A stretch of DNA of 64,000 nucleotides, taken from the NCBI RefSeq assembly GCF_007828955.1, contig NZ_VIVR01000001.1:3782001-3846000 (forward strand), in the 5' to 3' direction. Each line of letters opens with the position of its first letter. Within the stretch, counting starts at the first letter, position 1. The notes under the pieces were generated by a model that saw nothing but the letters and a program-made list of their open reading frames with translations, did not search any database and had not been told where the DNA came from. Source of the stretch: Kitasatospora atroaurantiaca (lineage in GTDB: Bacteria > Actinomycetota > Actinomycetes > Streptomycetales > Streptomycetaceae). The translations under genes were made by a program, and so were the position numbers. This document shows positions 37,307 to 45,648 of this stretch, in pieces.

Positions 37307-38467
37307 ATGGGCGCGAGGCCGCTGTTGAACCGCAGGCTGGCGGGGCTGGGAACGACGATCTTCGCGGAGATGTCGGCGCTGGCCACGGCCACCGGCTCGA
37401 TCAACCTGGGCCAGGGCTTCCCCGACACCGACGGGCCGCGCGAGATCGCCGAGGCGGCCGCCGACGCGGTGCTGAACGGCCGCGGCAACCAGTACCCGCC
37501 CGGCCCCGGCATCCCCGAACTGCGCACCGCCCTCGCCGAGCACCAGCAGCGCTTCTACCACCTGACCTACGACCCCGACACCGAGGTGCTGGTCACCGCC
37601 GGCGCCACCGAGGCGATCGCCGCTGCCCTGCTGGCCCTGCTGGAACCCGGCGACGAGGTGATCGCCTTCGAGCCCTTCTACGACTCGTACGCCGCCTGCA
37701 TCGCGATGGCCGGCGCGACCCGGGTACCGCTGACGCTGCGCGCCCCGTCCTTCCGCCCCGACCTGGACGAGCTCCGCGCCCTGATCACCCCGCGCACCCG
37801 GCTGCTCCTGATCAACACCCCGCACAACCCCACCGGCCTGGTCCTCACCCCGTCCGAGTTGGCCACCATCGCCGAACTCGCCCTCGAGCACGACCTGTTG
37901 GTGGTCACCGACGAGGTGTACGAACACCTGGTGTTCAGCGGCGGCCACCACCCCATCGCCGCCCTCCCCGGCATGCGCGAACGCACGGTCTCCATCTCCT
38001 CGGCCGGCAAGACCTTCTCCTTCACCGGCTGGAAGGTCGGCTGGGTGACCGCCTCCGCGCCCCTGGTCGCCGCCGTACGCACCACCAAGCAGTACCTCAC
38101 CTACGTCAGCGCGGGCCCGTTCCAGTACGCCGTCGCCGAGGCCCTGCGCCTTCCGGACACCTACTTCGACACCCTGCGCACCGACCTCCGACGCAAGCGG
38201 GACCTCCTTGCCGGCGGCCTGTCGGCCGCCGGATTCCAGGTGTTCCAGCCCGAGGGCACCTACTTCATCACCACCGACATCACCCCGCTCGGCGAGAAGG
38301 ACGGCCTCGAGTTCTGCCGCTCCCTCCCCGACCGCTGCGGCGTCGTCGCCATCCCCAACGTGGTCTTCTACGACGACGCCGAAGCCGGCCGCAGCCTGGT
38401 CCGCTTCACCTTCTGCAAGCGCGACGACGTCCTTCAGGAAGCGGTGTCACGCCTGCGGAGGCTCTGA
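37307..38467 (+). CDS. PLP-dependent aminotransferase, class I/II (DapC-like)
   Basis: The 386-residue fold-type I aminotransferase begins at ATG 37307 (GAGGAGCCGGG upstream). Visible landmarks are GQGFPDTDGP, the TAGATEAIAAALLAL cofactor-binding segment, NTPHNPTG, TDEVYEHLVF and SSAGKTFSFTGWKVGW with the PLP lysine. It resembles the actinobacterial enzymes suggested to act as N-succinyldiaminopimelate aminotransferase in lysine and cell-wall precursor synthesis, but kynurenine- or glutamine-type specificity is also possible. A truncated relative lies in the island at 7670-8100. Confidence 0.92.
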   Translation: MGARPLLNRRLAGLGTTIFAEMSALATATGSINLGQGFPDTDGPREIAEAAADAVLNGRGNQYPPGPGIPELRTALAEHQQRFYHLTYDPDTEVLVTAGATEAIAAALLALLEPGDEVIAFEPFYDSYAACIAMAGATRVPLTLRAPSFRPDLDELRALITPRTRLLLINTPHNPTGLVLTPSELATIAELALEHDLLVVTDEVYEHLVFSGGHHPIAALPGMRERTVSISSAGKTFSFTGWKVGWVTASAPLVAAVRTTKQYLTYVSAGPFQYAVAEALRLPDTYFDTLRTDLRRKRDLLAGGLSAAGFQVFQPEGTYFITTDITPLGEKDGLEFCRSLPDRCGVVAIPNVVFYDDAEAGRSLVRFTFCKRDDVLQEAVSRLRRL

Positions 38468-38864
38468 GCCGCCCGGGGCGTGGAAGCGGTCTGACGGTCG
38501 ACCAGTCGCATTCCGGCACAGACGTGGCCGGCGTGACCGGCCCCGCCGCGCTCCGCGCGCACGCGGCGCAGTTCCGGCTCGCACGGCGCGCGCTCCGGTG
38601 AGGGGGCGCGCGGCGGGCAGAGTCATTCATCCGCTCGATCAGTCCCTGGACGCGGCTGCGTCCAGAACGGTGAATGCCTGGCAAAGATGGGTAAATCCCT
38701 GACGGACCCGGAGAATTCGTGCTTCTCTGCTGCTGAATCTCCAGCCGGAATCCTTCCTTCCACGGTCGGCCGCGCCAGGGACCGCACAGCCTCGAACAGC
38801 CTCGCCATCGGCCGAGTCGGATGCTGCACGGCGGGCGCGTACGGAGCTGAATGCGGAGCCCAGC
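38468..38864. other. 397-bp intergenic region with hairpin
   Basis: No gene is visible. An 8-bp perfect hairpin, CTGGACGC-GGCT-GCGTCCAG at 38646-38665, may end the aminotransferase transcript, though it is 180 nt past the stop. The right part must hold the promoter of the DUF2617 gene. Confidence 0.5.
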
Positions 38865-39464
38865 ATGCTCACCACACTGCAGACCTCCTACACGGACACC
38901 CGCGCCGGTGACCTGGCGTGGTGCCTGGGCGGCGAGCCGCTGCCCGCGCTGGCGGTGCGCAATCTGAGTCTCGACAACCTGGGGCCCGACGGCCCCGGCC
39001 GCGCCGCCTCCCGGACCGGAGGCACGCTGCAACTACGGCTGCTCGGCGCCTCGCACCAGGTGATCCTGGCGGCGGGCCCCGGCGAGTGCCTGGAGACCGT
39101 CGCCTGCCTGCCCGGGCGGCAGACCCCGCTGCCGGCCCGGGTGGCCAAGCAGGTCGCGGGCTGGGAGTACGAGTTCGCGGCCCGGATCGAGGAGCTGCCG
39201 CCGCACGTCTTCGCGGCCCGGGCCCAGGAGCTGCTGTCGCTGGTGGAGGGGCATCCCTGCGCGCTGGCCGGGATCTTCCCGGGGGACCCGAGCGCGTTCA
39301 CGGCGCTGGTCGCGCACGGCGGCCGGCACCGGGTGCTGTGGCGCACCTGGCACGCGTACCCGCAGGAGGGCCGGCTGGTCTGCACCCGCTCCTCGCTCGT
39401 GGTGCGCAGCACGGCGGACGGAAGTACGGGCCGGAACGTTCACCCTGAAGAATCAAGCCGATAG
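38865..39464 (+). CDS. DUF2617-family protein
   Basis: The 199-residue cytoplasmic protein begins MLTTLQTSYTDTRAGDLAW and shows the family's conserved blocks: RLLGASHQVILA, ETVACLPG, GWEYEFAARIEELPP, then LAGIFPGDPSAFTAL and WRTWHAYPQEG. DUF2617 has no known function. In Streptomyces it commonly precedes the membrane spermidine-synthase-like gene, as here, which suggests a shared pathway. Its last codons run into the 90-bp gap before that gene. Confidence 0.88.
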   Translation: MLTTLQTSYTDTRAGDLAWCLGGEPLPALAVRNLSLDNLGPDGPGRAASRTGGTLQLRLLGASHQVILAAGPGECLETVACLPGRQTPLPARVAKQVAGWEYEFAARIEELPPHVFAARAQELLSLVEGHPCALAGIFPGDPSAFTALVAHGGRHRVLWRTWHAYPQEGRLVCTRSSLVVRSTADGSTGRNVHPEESSR

Positions 39465-39553
39465 CTCATGCTGATGAATCGTCAATGCAGTGCACCGCAC
39501 GGTCCGTCGAATGGGTGCAGCTATCGGTGGCACGTGTCGCCTAGCGTTTGTCC

Positions 39554-41254
39554 ATGATCAATCATCCGGCGGGTCCACCTGTTCAGCCGGGCATCGATCC
39601 CGAAGATCCTTCCCTGCTGGGGGAGATCGGGGCTCGGGCGATCCGGGCCCGGGACGCCATACCGGGCGGCGGCCGGCCCAGACAGGCCCGGCCGCTGGTG
39701 CTGCTCGCCGCGTTCGTCTGCGCGGCGTGCGGCCTGGTGTACGAGCTCGAACTGGTCGCCCTCGGCGGCTATCTGCTCGGCGATTCGATGACCCAGACCT
39801 CCGTGGTGCTCTCCGTGATGGTCTTCGCCATGGGCGTGGGCTCGCTGCTCGCCAAGCGCCTCACCCGGCGCCCCGCGATGTCCTTCGCCCTGGTCGAGTG
39901 CGCACTGGCGCTGATCGGCGGGCTCTCCGTCCTGGTGCTGTACTCGTGCTGGGCCTGGCTGGACCAGTACCGCGCCACCATGGCGGGAATGGTTGGAATG
40001 ACCTTTGTGATCGGCACCCTGATCGGCGCCGAGATCCCGCTGCTGATGACGCTGATCCAGCGGATCCGGCAGGAGGACGCGGGCCGGGCCGCCGCCGATC
40101 TGTTCGCCGCCGACTACGTGGGCGCGCTGATCGGCGGCCTGGCCTTCCCCTTCCTGCTGCTGCCCAGCTTCGGGCAGGCCACCGGGGCTCTGCTGACCGG
40201 TGCGGTGAACGCGGTCGCGGGAGCGGCAGTGGTGCTCTGGCTGTTCCGCGACGAGCCGCCGCCGCGCGCCCGGCTGCTGCTCTGGACGGGCTGCGGGCTG
40301 GTCCTGGTCACGCTGGCGGTCGCCGCCGCCTTCACCGGTGCGATCGAGCGGGCGGCCCGGCAGGCGCTGTACGGCGCCCACGTCCGCTTCGCGACCCAGA
40401 GCCGCTACCAGGAGATCGTGCTGGCCGGTCCGGCGCGCCTCGACCCCGTCCAGAGCGCTCCCGAACGGGTCCCTCCGCAGTGGACCGGGCCCCGGCCGGC
40501 CGCTGCGGCGCCCCTGGAACTCTTCCTGGACGGCCGCCTGGCGGTCTGCGGACCGGACGAGTACAGCGACCACGAGGCCCTGGTGCACCCCGCCCTGGCG
40601 GCCGGTCCGAGCGGCCGGGTCCTGGTCCTCGGCGGGGAGGGGCTGGCGCTGCGCGAGGTGCTGCGGCACTCGGCGGTGCGGTCGGTCCTGGTCGTCGAGC
40701 TCGACCCGGCGCTGCCCGCACTGGTCCGGAGCGACCCGGCGCTCGCCGCGCTGAGCGAGCGGGCCTTCGACGACCCGCGCGTCCGGCTGGTGACCGCCGA
40801 CCCGCTCGAGTGGCTGCGCCTCGGGCACCCGGCCGGGGACCAGCCCTTCGACGCGGTCATCGCGGACCTGCCGGGCCCCGGGCAGGGGCGCAGCCGCACC
40901 TTCGAGTCGCAGGAGTTCTACGGCCTGGCCGCCCGCCTGCTCGCACCCGGCGGCCGGCTGGCGGTACGGACCGGCCCGGTCGGCCCGGGCCTCTGGTCGG
41001 CCGAGGCCGGCCTGCGCACGGCCGGGCTGCGGACCGTCCCGTACGAGGGGGCGGAGGGCGCGCGGCACTGCCGGCGCAGCACGAAGGCCGGGCAGACCTT
41101 CGTGCTGGCCGGCCGGGAGGAACCGCCGCTCGGCCTGGCCGCCGACGCACCTCAGCCGCGTTCGCTGACCATCGAGGGCCTGCGCGCCTCCGCGCAGCGC
41201 CTGGCCGCGCGCCGTCCGGCCCACCCGCCGGCGCCGCGCACGCTGCTCGGCTGA
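39554..41254 (+). CDS. Membrane protein fused to a degenerate spermidine-synthase domain
   Basis: The 566-residue protein has about seven membrane helices (residues 45-280) followed by a spermidine-synthase-like Rossmann domain (residues of about 300-520). The family frame is clear (LFLDGRLAVCGPDEYSDHEA, VLVVELDPAL, FESQEFYGLAARLLAPGG), but key spots are changed: the SAM-binding GGGDG reads GGEGL, and the catalytic D-x-x-D-P region reads DLPGPG. Aminopropyl transfer is therefore doubtful. TAGCGT lies 6 nt before the ATG at 39554, so the transcript may be leaderless. It may act in polyamine sensing or transport, which is inference. Confidence 0.82.
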   Translation: MINHPAGPPVQPGIDPEDPSLLGEIGARAIRARDAIPGGGRPRQARPLVLLAAFVCAACGLVYELELVALGGYLLGDSMTQTSVVLSVMVFAMGVGSLLAKRLTRRPAMSFALVECALALIGGLSVLVLYSCWAWLDQYRATMAGMVGMTFVIGTLIGAEIPLLMTLIQRIRQEDAGRAAADLFAADYVGALIGGLAFPFLLLPSFGQATGALLTGAVNAVAGAAVVLWLFRDEPPPRARLLLWTGCGLVLVTLAVAAAFTGAIERAARQALYGAHVRFATQSRYQEIVLAGPARLDPVQSAPERVPPQWTGPRPAAAAPLELFLDGRLAVCGPDEYSDHEALVHPALAAGPSGRVLVLGGEGLALREVLRHSAVRSVLVVELDPALPALVRSDPALAALSERAFDDPRVRLVTADPLEWLRLGHPAGDQPFDAVIADLPGPGQGRSRTFESQEFYGLAARLLAPGGRLAVRTGPVGPGLWSAEAGLRTAGLRTVPYEGAEGARHCRRSTKAGQTFVLAGREEPPLGLAADAPQPRSLTIEGLRASAQRLAARRPAHPPAPRTLLG

Positions 41255-41376
41255 GCCGGCCCCTGGCGCACGGCCCACCACCGCCGTGCGCCGGTCGGGC
41301 TAAGAGAACAACGCCGGACGGGCCAACCTGGCGGCAACCCTCCGCAGCGGCCGGGCGGATCGGTAGGCTCGCGGAC

Positions 41377-42321
41377 ATGGAGCATGAGGTTGTCGTCCCA
41401 CTGCCGGCCGCCGTCGTCCAGCAGTCCCTGCGGGACCCGGAGCTGCTGGTGCGCTGCGTGCCAGGGCTGAGCCTCGACGCCGACGGGGAGAGCCCAGCCG
41501 GCGAGGAGCTCCACGGCCGGCTGCGGCTGCGGATCGCCGGCTCCACGATCACGTACCGGGGCGTCCTCTCGCTGATCGAGGGGCGGGAGGGCGTGCTGAC
41601 CGTCCTCGCCGAGGGGCAGGAGGCGCGCGGCAGCGGTGCGGCGACGGCGACGGTCCGGATCACGGTGATCGACAACACGGACAGCGCCGACGACACGGAG
41701 AGCGCCGACGAGGGCTCCGAGGAGGACGTCGAGAGCACGACCGTCCGGTTCGGCGGCGATCTGAGCGCGACCGGCCGGCTGACGGACTTCGACGCCGACG
41801 TCCTGACGGCGGCCGGCCGACGGCTGCTCGACCGGTTCGCGGCCGCCCTCGCCGCCGAGGCGGGCGACGCCGAGCCGCCCACCGCGACGGTGGTGTACCT
41901 GGAGGACCACGCCGCCGCCGACTTCGGGGCCGACCTCGACGACGACCTCTCCGACCTGATCGCCTTCTCGGACTCCGACGCGTTCTCCAGCGCCGAGGTC
42001 CCCGAGAGCCCGGCCGACCTCTCGTACGAGTACCAGCCCGACCCGCTGACGGCCGATTCGCTGCTGGGCGGCCCGGTCCGCCGCAGCATCGTCGGCCGCT
42101 CGGCCGAGGAGGTCGACCACGCCCCGCCGCGCGGCCGGTACGCCCCGGCACTGCCGGCCCGCAGCGCCAGGGCCCGGGCGGCGACCCGCTGGGGCGGGGC
42201 CGAGGCGGTGCCGGTCGACGGCTCGGCGGGCGAGCGCAGCGCGATGCCGTGGGTGATCGGCGGCGGGGTGGCGCTGCTCGGTGGTGCGGTGGTGCTGGTC
42301 CGCGCCCTGCGCCGGCGGTGA
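41377..42321 (+). CDS. CoxG/SRPBCC-domain membrane-anchored protein
   Basis: The 314-residue protein starts at ATG 41377, 7 nt after TAGGCT (probable leaderless promoter). The N-terminal 170 residues form a SRPBCC domain of the carbon-monoxide-dehydrogenase subunit G type (VPLPAAVVQQSLRDPELLVR, then CVPGL), interrupted by an acidic Asp/Glu/Ser insertion near residues 95-125. A long disordered linker and one C-terminal helix (PWVIGGGVALLGGAVVLV) ending in RALRRR follow, so it is tail-anchored. CoxG itself recruits CO dehydrogenase to membranes; no cox genes are nearby, so the role here is open. Confidence 0.82.
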   Translation: MEHEVVVPLPAAVVQQSLRDPELLVRCVPGLSLDADGESPAGEELHGRLRLRIAGSTITYRGVLSLIEGREGVLTVLAEGQEARGSGAATATVRITVIDNTDSADDTESADEGSEEDVESTTVRFGGDLSATGRLTDFDADVLTAAGRRLLDRFAAALAAEAGDAEPPTATVVYLEDHAAADFGADLDDDLSDLIAFSDSDAFSSAEVPESPADLSYEYQPDPLTADSLLGGPVRRSIVGRSAEEVDHAPPRGRYAPALPARSARARAATRWGGAEAVPVDGSAGERSAMPWVIGGGVALLGGAVVLVRALRRR

Positions 42322-42367
42322 GCCGAGGCCGTCGGGGCCGACCGCACAGGGCCTAGACTGGCTGCTC

Positions 42368-42907
42368 ATGAGCAACGACCGCGACGCCCTGCTGGCGCAG
42401 ATCAAGGACAAGGCCGTCGTGCACGGCAAGGTCACCCTCTCCTCCGGGCTGGAGGCCGACTACTACGTCGACCTGCGCCGCATCACGCTGGACGCCCAGG
42501 CCGCACCGCTGGTCGGCCGGGTCATGCTGGACGCCACCGCGGACCTGGACTACGACGCCGTCGGCGGTCTGACCCTGGGCGCCGACCCGGTGGCCGCCGC
42601 GATGCTGCACGCCGCCGCCGCGCGCGGCCGCGAGCTGGACGCCTTCGTGGTCCGCAAGGCCGGCAAGGCGCACGGCCTGCAGCGCCGGATCGAGGGCCCG
42701 GACGTGAAGGGCCGCCGGGTGCTGGCGGTCGAGGACACCTCCACCACCGGCGGCTCGGTGCTGACGGCCGTCGAGGCGCTGCGCGAGGCGGGCGCCGAGG
42801 TGGTCGGCGTCGCGGTGATCGTGGAGCGCGGCGCGGCCCCGGCGATCGAGAAGGCGGGCCTGCCGTACTACACCGCCTACACCCTCGAGGACCTCGACCT
42901 CGGCTGA
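42368..42907 (+). CDS. pyrE: Orotate phosphoribosyltransferase
   Basis: The 179-residue enzyme joins orotate and PRPP to give OMP in pyrimidine synthesis. It shows VTLSSGLEADYYVDLRRI, GLTLGADPVAAAM, the flexible catalytic loop KAGKAHGLQRRIEG and the PRPP-binding signature VLAVEDTSTTGGS. The ATG at 42368 lies 8 nt after TAGACT, with no ribosome-binding site, suggesting leaderless transcription. It converges with a DedA gene across a hairpin that contains a parS site. Confidence 0.97.
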   Translation: MSNDRDALLAQIKDKAVVHGKVTLSSGLEADYYVDLRRITLDAQAAPLVGRVMLDATADLDYDAVGGLTLGADPVAAAMLHAAAARGRELDAFVVRKAGKAHGLQRRIEGPDVKGRRVLAVEDTSTTGGSVLTAVEALREAGAEVVGVAVIVERGAAPAIEKAGLPYYTAYTLEDLDLG

Positions 42908-42966
42908 GCCCCGACGGCCGAACGGCCCGGGACAGCGCACAAGGCCCGCACGGCCCCGGACAGCAA

Positions 42967-43010
42967 GACGGCCGGTGTTTCACGTGAAACAACGTGAAAC
43001 ACCGGCCGTC
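42967..43010. terminator. Bidirectional terminator between pyrE and the DedA gene
   Basis: Perfect 18-bp arms (42967-42984 and 42993-43010, GACGGCCGGTGTTTCACG and its complement) with an 8-nt loop sit between convergent genes. The left arm and loop contain a complete parS site. Confidence 0.9.
42976..42991. promoter_or_regulatory. parS site (ParB binding)
   Basis: The 16-bp palindrome TGTTTCACGTGAAACA is a perfect match to the parS sequence bound by ParB in Streptomyces and Bacillus. ParB loads here to build the segregation complex. It implies that this region lies within the origin-proximal parS cluster of the chromosome. Confidence 0.9.
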
Positions 43011-43018
43011 GCGCGTCG

Positions 43019-43735
43019 TCAGCCCTTGCGGTGGCGGCCGCCCACCGGGTCGGCGTGGTCGGCCGACTCGGCCGCCGCCGCCTTCTTCTTCTTCCGCTCA
43101 CGCAGCACCTCGACCAGGATCGGCGAGACCGAGATCAGAATGATCAGCGCCATCGCCGGGATCAGGTACTTGTCGATCACCGGCGCCAGCCCGGCACCGG
43201 CGAAGTAGCCGATCAGCAGCATCGATTCGGTCCACAGGACGCCGCCGACCACGTTCCAGACGAAGAAGGTCCGGGCCGGCATCTCCAGGGTGCCCGCGAC
43301 CGGGTTGAGGAAGGTCCGGACGATCGGGATGAACCGGGCCATCACCACGGCCTTGGCCGGGCCGAACTTGTCGAAGTACTCCTCGGCCTTCACCACGTAC
43401 TCGCGGCGGAAGATCTTCGAGTCCGGCTTGTCGAAGAGCCGTGGACCGACCTTGGTACCGAAGAAGTGCCCCAGCTGCGCTCCGGCGACCGCACAGACCG
43501 GCGCGCCGATCAGCAGCACCGCGATCGGCAGGCGGGCGCCCTCCCCGAGCACCGAGGAGGCGGCGCTGGAGGCGGCCACACCGGCCAGGATCAGCAGTGA
43601 GTCGCCGGGGAAGAAGAACCCGACCAGCAGGCCGGTCTCGGCGAAGATGATCGCGAGCAGGCCGATGGCGCCCAGTGACGAGATCAGCGACTTGGCGTCA
43701 AGCACGTTGACGGCTAGCTGGTTCATGGTGTCCAC
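43019..43735 (-). CDS. DedA/SNARE-associated family membrane protein
   Basis: The 238-residue protein has the DedA signature: ETGLLVGFFFPGDSLLILAG at the front, then FDKFGPAKAVVMARFIPIVR and TFLNPVAGTLEM with the conserved F/G/R motif, and two final helices. DedA proteins move undecaprenyl phosphate or phospholipids across the membrane. The C-terminus is a charged Lys/Ala/His-rich tail. The GTG at 43735 is 6 nt past TATCCT and may be a leaderless start; an ATG three codons later is the alternative. Confidence 0.9.
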   Translation of the reverse strand: MDTMNQLAVNVLDAKSLISSLGAIGLLAIIFAETGLLVGFFFPGDSLLILAGVAASSAASSVLGEGARLPIAVLLIGAPVCAVAGAQLGHFFGTKVGPRLFDKPDSKIFRREYVVKAEEYFDKFGPAKAVVMARFIPIVRTFLNPVAGTLEMPARTFFVWNVVGGVLWTESMLLIGYFAGAGLAPVIDKYLIPAMALIILISVSPILVEVLRERKKKKAAAAESADHADPVGGRHRKG

Positions 43736-44069
43736 GGGCGCAGGATAGCGCTCCCGCCTTTCGGAACGCTTAAGCTCCCTTTCCGCACCGGCGCCCCGGG
43801 CGTCCCGGAAGCCTCACCCGGCCCCTTCCGTCCCAGGTGGCGGGCCGCTGGGTGACCTCGGAGGGGGAGTCTGGGAAGATGGCACCGGCGTCCGCCCCCG
43901 AGGTCGCAGAACACCCTCTCTGACGTACCGCGGCGGAAGCCTCGAACCCTGGTACCAACAGCCGCACCGCAGAGCCGCGTCGGCCACCCGGTACCTCACG
44001 TCGTACCGAAGGCGTACCGAGCGTCGGACAGGCCGTCCGTACGCCGCACACCGACAGGAGCGGATTCGC
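43736..44069. other. Divergent region between the DedA gene and fba
   Basis: This 334-bp region holds the TATCCT box for the DedA gene (43742-43747, minus strand). The ribosome-binding site AGGAG for fba lies just before 44070. No gene is seen, and the fba transcript may have a long leader. Confidence 0.5.
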
Positions 44070-45092
44070 ATGCCCATCGCAACTCCCGAGGTCTACAACG
44101 AGATGCTGGACCGGGCCAAGGCGGGCAAGTTCGCCTACCCGGCCATCAACGTCACCTCGACCCAGACCCTGCACGCCGCCCTCCGCGGCTTCGCCGAGGC
44201 CGAGAGCGACGGCATCATCCAGATCTCGACCGGTGGTGCGGAGTTCCTGGGGGGCCAGCACAACAAGGACATGGTGACCGGCGCCGTCGCGCTCGCCGAG
44301 TTCGCGCACATCGTGGCCGCCAAGTACGACATCACCGTCGCGCTGCACACCGACCACTGCCCGAAGGACAAGCTGGACGGCTACGTCCGCCCGCTTCTGG
44401 CGATCTCCGCCGAGCGCGTGGCCAAGGGCCAGAACCCGCTGTTCCAGTCGCACATGTGGGACGGCTCCGCCGAGACCCTGAACGACAACCTGGCCATCGC
44501 CCAGGAGCTGCTCGCCCAGGCCGCCGCCGCCAAGATCATCCTCGAGGTCGAGATCACCCCGACCGGTGGCGAGGAGGACGGCGTCTCGCACGAGATCAAC
44601 GACGAGCTCTACACCACCGTCAACGACGCCGTCCGCACCGCCGAGGCCCTCGGCCTGGGCGAGAAGGGCCGCTACCTGCTCGCCGCCTCCTTCGGCAACG
44701 TGCACGGCGTCTACAAGCCCGGCAACGTCGTGCTGAAGCCCGAGCTGCTCCGCGAGCTGCAGGACGAGATCGGCAAGCAGTACGGCAAGAAGGACCCGTT
44801 CGACTTCGTCTTCCACGGCGGCTCGGGCTCCACCGCCGAGGAGATCGCCACCGCGCTGGAGAACGGCGTCGTGAAGATGAACCTCGACACCGACACCCAG
44901 TACGCCTTCACCCGCCCGATCGCGGACCACATGTTCCGCAACTACGACGGCGTGCTGAAGGTCGACGGCGAGGTCGGCAAGAAGAACACCTACGACCCGC
45001 GCACCTGGGGCAAGCTCGCCGAGGCGAGCATGGCCGCCCGCGTGGTCGAGGCCACCCAGAGCCTGCGCTCGGCGGGCAACCGCATCAAGTAG
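44070..45092 (+). CDS. fba: Fructose-bisphosphate aldolase, class II
   Basis: The 340-residue zinc enzyme cleaves fructose 1,6-bisphosphate in glycolysis and works in reverse in gluconeogenesis. It shows the class II signature with zinc ligands HTDHCP, the catalytic-Asp region, the VEITPTGGEEDGV motif, ASFGNVHGVYKPG and FHGGSGS, and the NLDTDTQYAFTRP C-terminal block. AGGAG precedes the ATG at 44070. It is in the position expected from the Streptomyces chromosome, next to the DUF3151 gene. Confidence 0.97.
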   Translation: MPIATPEVYNEMLDRAKAGKFAYPAINVTSTQTLHAALRGFAEAESDGIIQISTGGAEFLGGQHNKDMVTGAVALAEFAHIVAAKYDITVALHTDHCPKDKLDGYVRPLLAISAERVAKGQNPLFQSHMWDGSAETLNDNLAIAQELLAQAAAAKIILEVEITPTGGEEDGVSHEINDELYTTVNDAVRTAEALGLGEKGRYLLAASFGNVHGVYKPGNVVLKPELLRELQDEIGKQYGKKDPFDFVFHGGSGSTAEEIATALENGVVKMNLDTDTQYAFTRPIADHMFRNYDGVLKVDGEVGKKNTYDPRTWGKLAEASMAARVVEATQSLRSAGNRIK

Positions 45093-45104
45093 TCAGCTCG
45101 TCCC

Positions 45105-45140
45105 TGTGCCCCCGTACGGTCTGCCGTGCGGGGGCACAGG
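45105..45140 (+). terminator. fba terminator
   Basis: The 16-bp arms CTGTGCCCCCGTACGG and CCGTGCGGGGGCACAG (one mismatch) enclose TCTG, 12 nt past the stop. Confidence 0.88.
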
Positions 45141-45169
45141 CACACCCGGACGGTGGTTGACTGGAGCCC

Positions 45170-45583
45170 ATGAGCATTCACGAGAACCTGCTCGGCGGTC
45201 CGCCGCCGACCCACCTGCCGGCCGAGCCCGGCCCGCTGGAGCTGCTGGCCGGGGGTGCCTCGCCCGCCGAGGTCGCGGCGAAGTACCCGACCTCCTCGCT
45301 CGCCTGGGCGCAGCTGGCCGACGACGCCTTCGCGGCCGGCCGCACCGTCGAGTCGTACGCCTACGCCCGCACCGGCTACCACCGCGGCCTGGACGCCCTG
45401 CGCCGGGCCGGCTGGAAGGGCCACGGCCCGGTGCCGTGGGAGCACGAGCCGAACCGCGGCTTCCTGCGCGCCCTGCACGCCCTCGGCCGGGCGGCCGCCG
45501 CCATCGACGAGAAGAACGAGGCGGAGCGCTGCGCGCAGTTCCTGCGTGACAGCTCGCCTGCCGCCGCCGACACCCTGGGCTGA
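45170..45583 (+). CDS. DUF3151-family protein
   Basis: The 137-residue helical protein starts at ATG 45170 with GGAG upstream. It shows the family's conserved blocks: VAAKYPTSSLAWAQLADDAF, ESYAYARTGYHRGLDALRRA and GWKGHGPVPWEHEPNRGFL. The helix pairs resemble tetratricopeptide units. Function is unknown. The conserved position next to fba is seen across Streptomyces. Confidence 0.92.
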   Translation: MSIHENLLGGPPPTHLPAEPGPLELLAGGASPAEVAAKYPTSSLAWAQLADDAFAAGRTVESYAYARTGYHRGLDALRRAGWKGHGPVPWEHEPNRGFLRALHALGRAAAAIDEKNEAERCAQFLRDSSPAAADTLG

Positions 45584-45601
45584 CAACCGGCCCGTCCGCT
45601 G

Positions 45602-45633
45602 CCCGCTGCCCGGCCCTGGCGTCGGGCAGCGGG
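45602..45633. terminator. Bidirectional hairpin between DUF3151 and propeller genes
   Basis: The 11-bp arms CCCGCTGCCCG and CGGGCAGCGGG with a 10-nt loop sit between convergent genes. Confidence 0.8.
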
Positions 45634-45648
45634 TGGTGATCCTGCCCG

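Noticed and set aside
39490..42321. A 943-codon open frame spanning two genes
   Set aside because: Only its last 314 codons (from 41377) look like protein; the rest is out of frame with the spermidine-synthase-like gene and is Arg/Pro/Gly-rich shadow.
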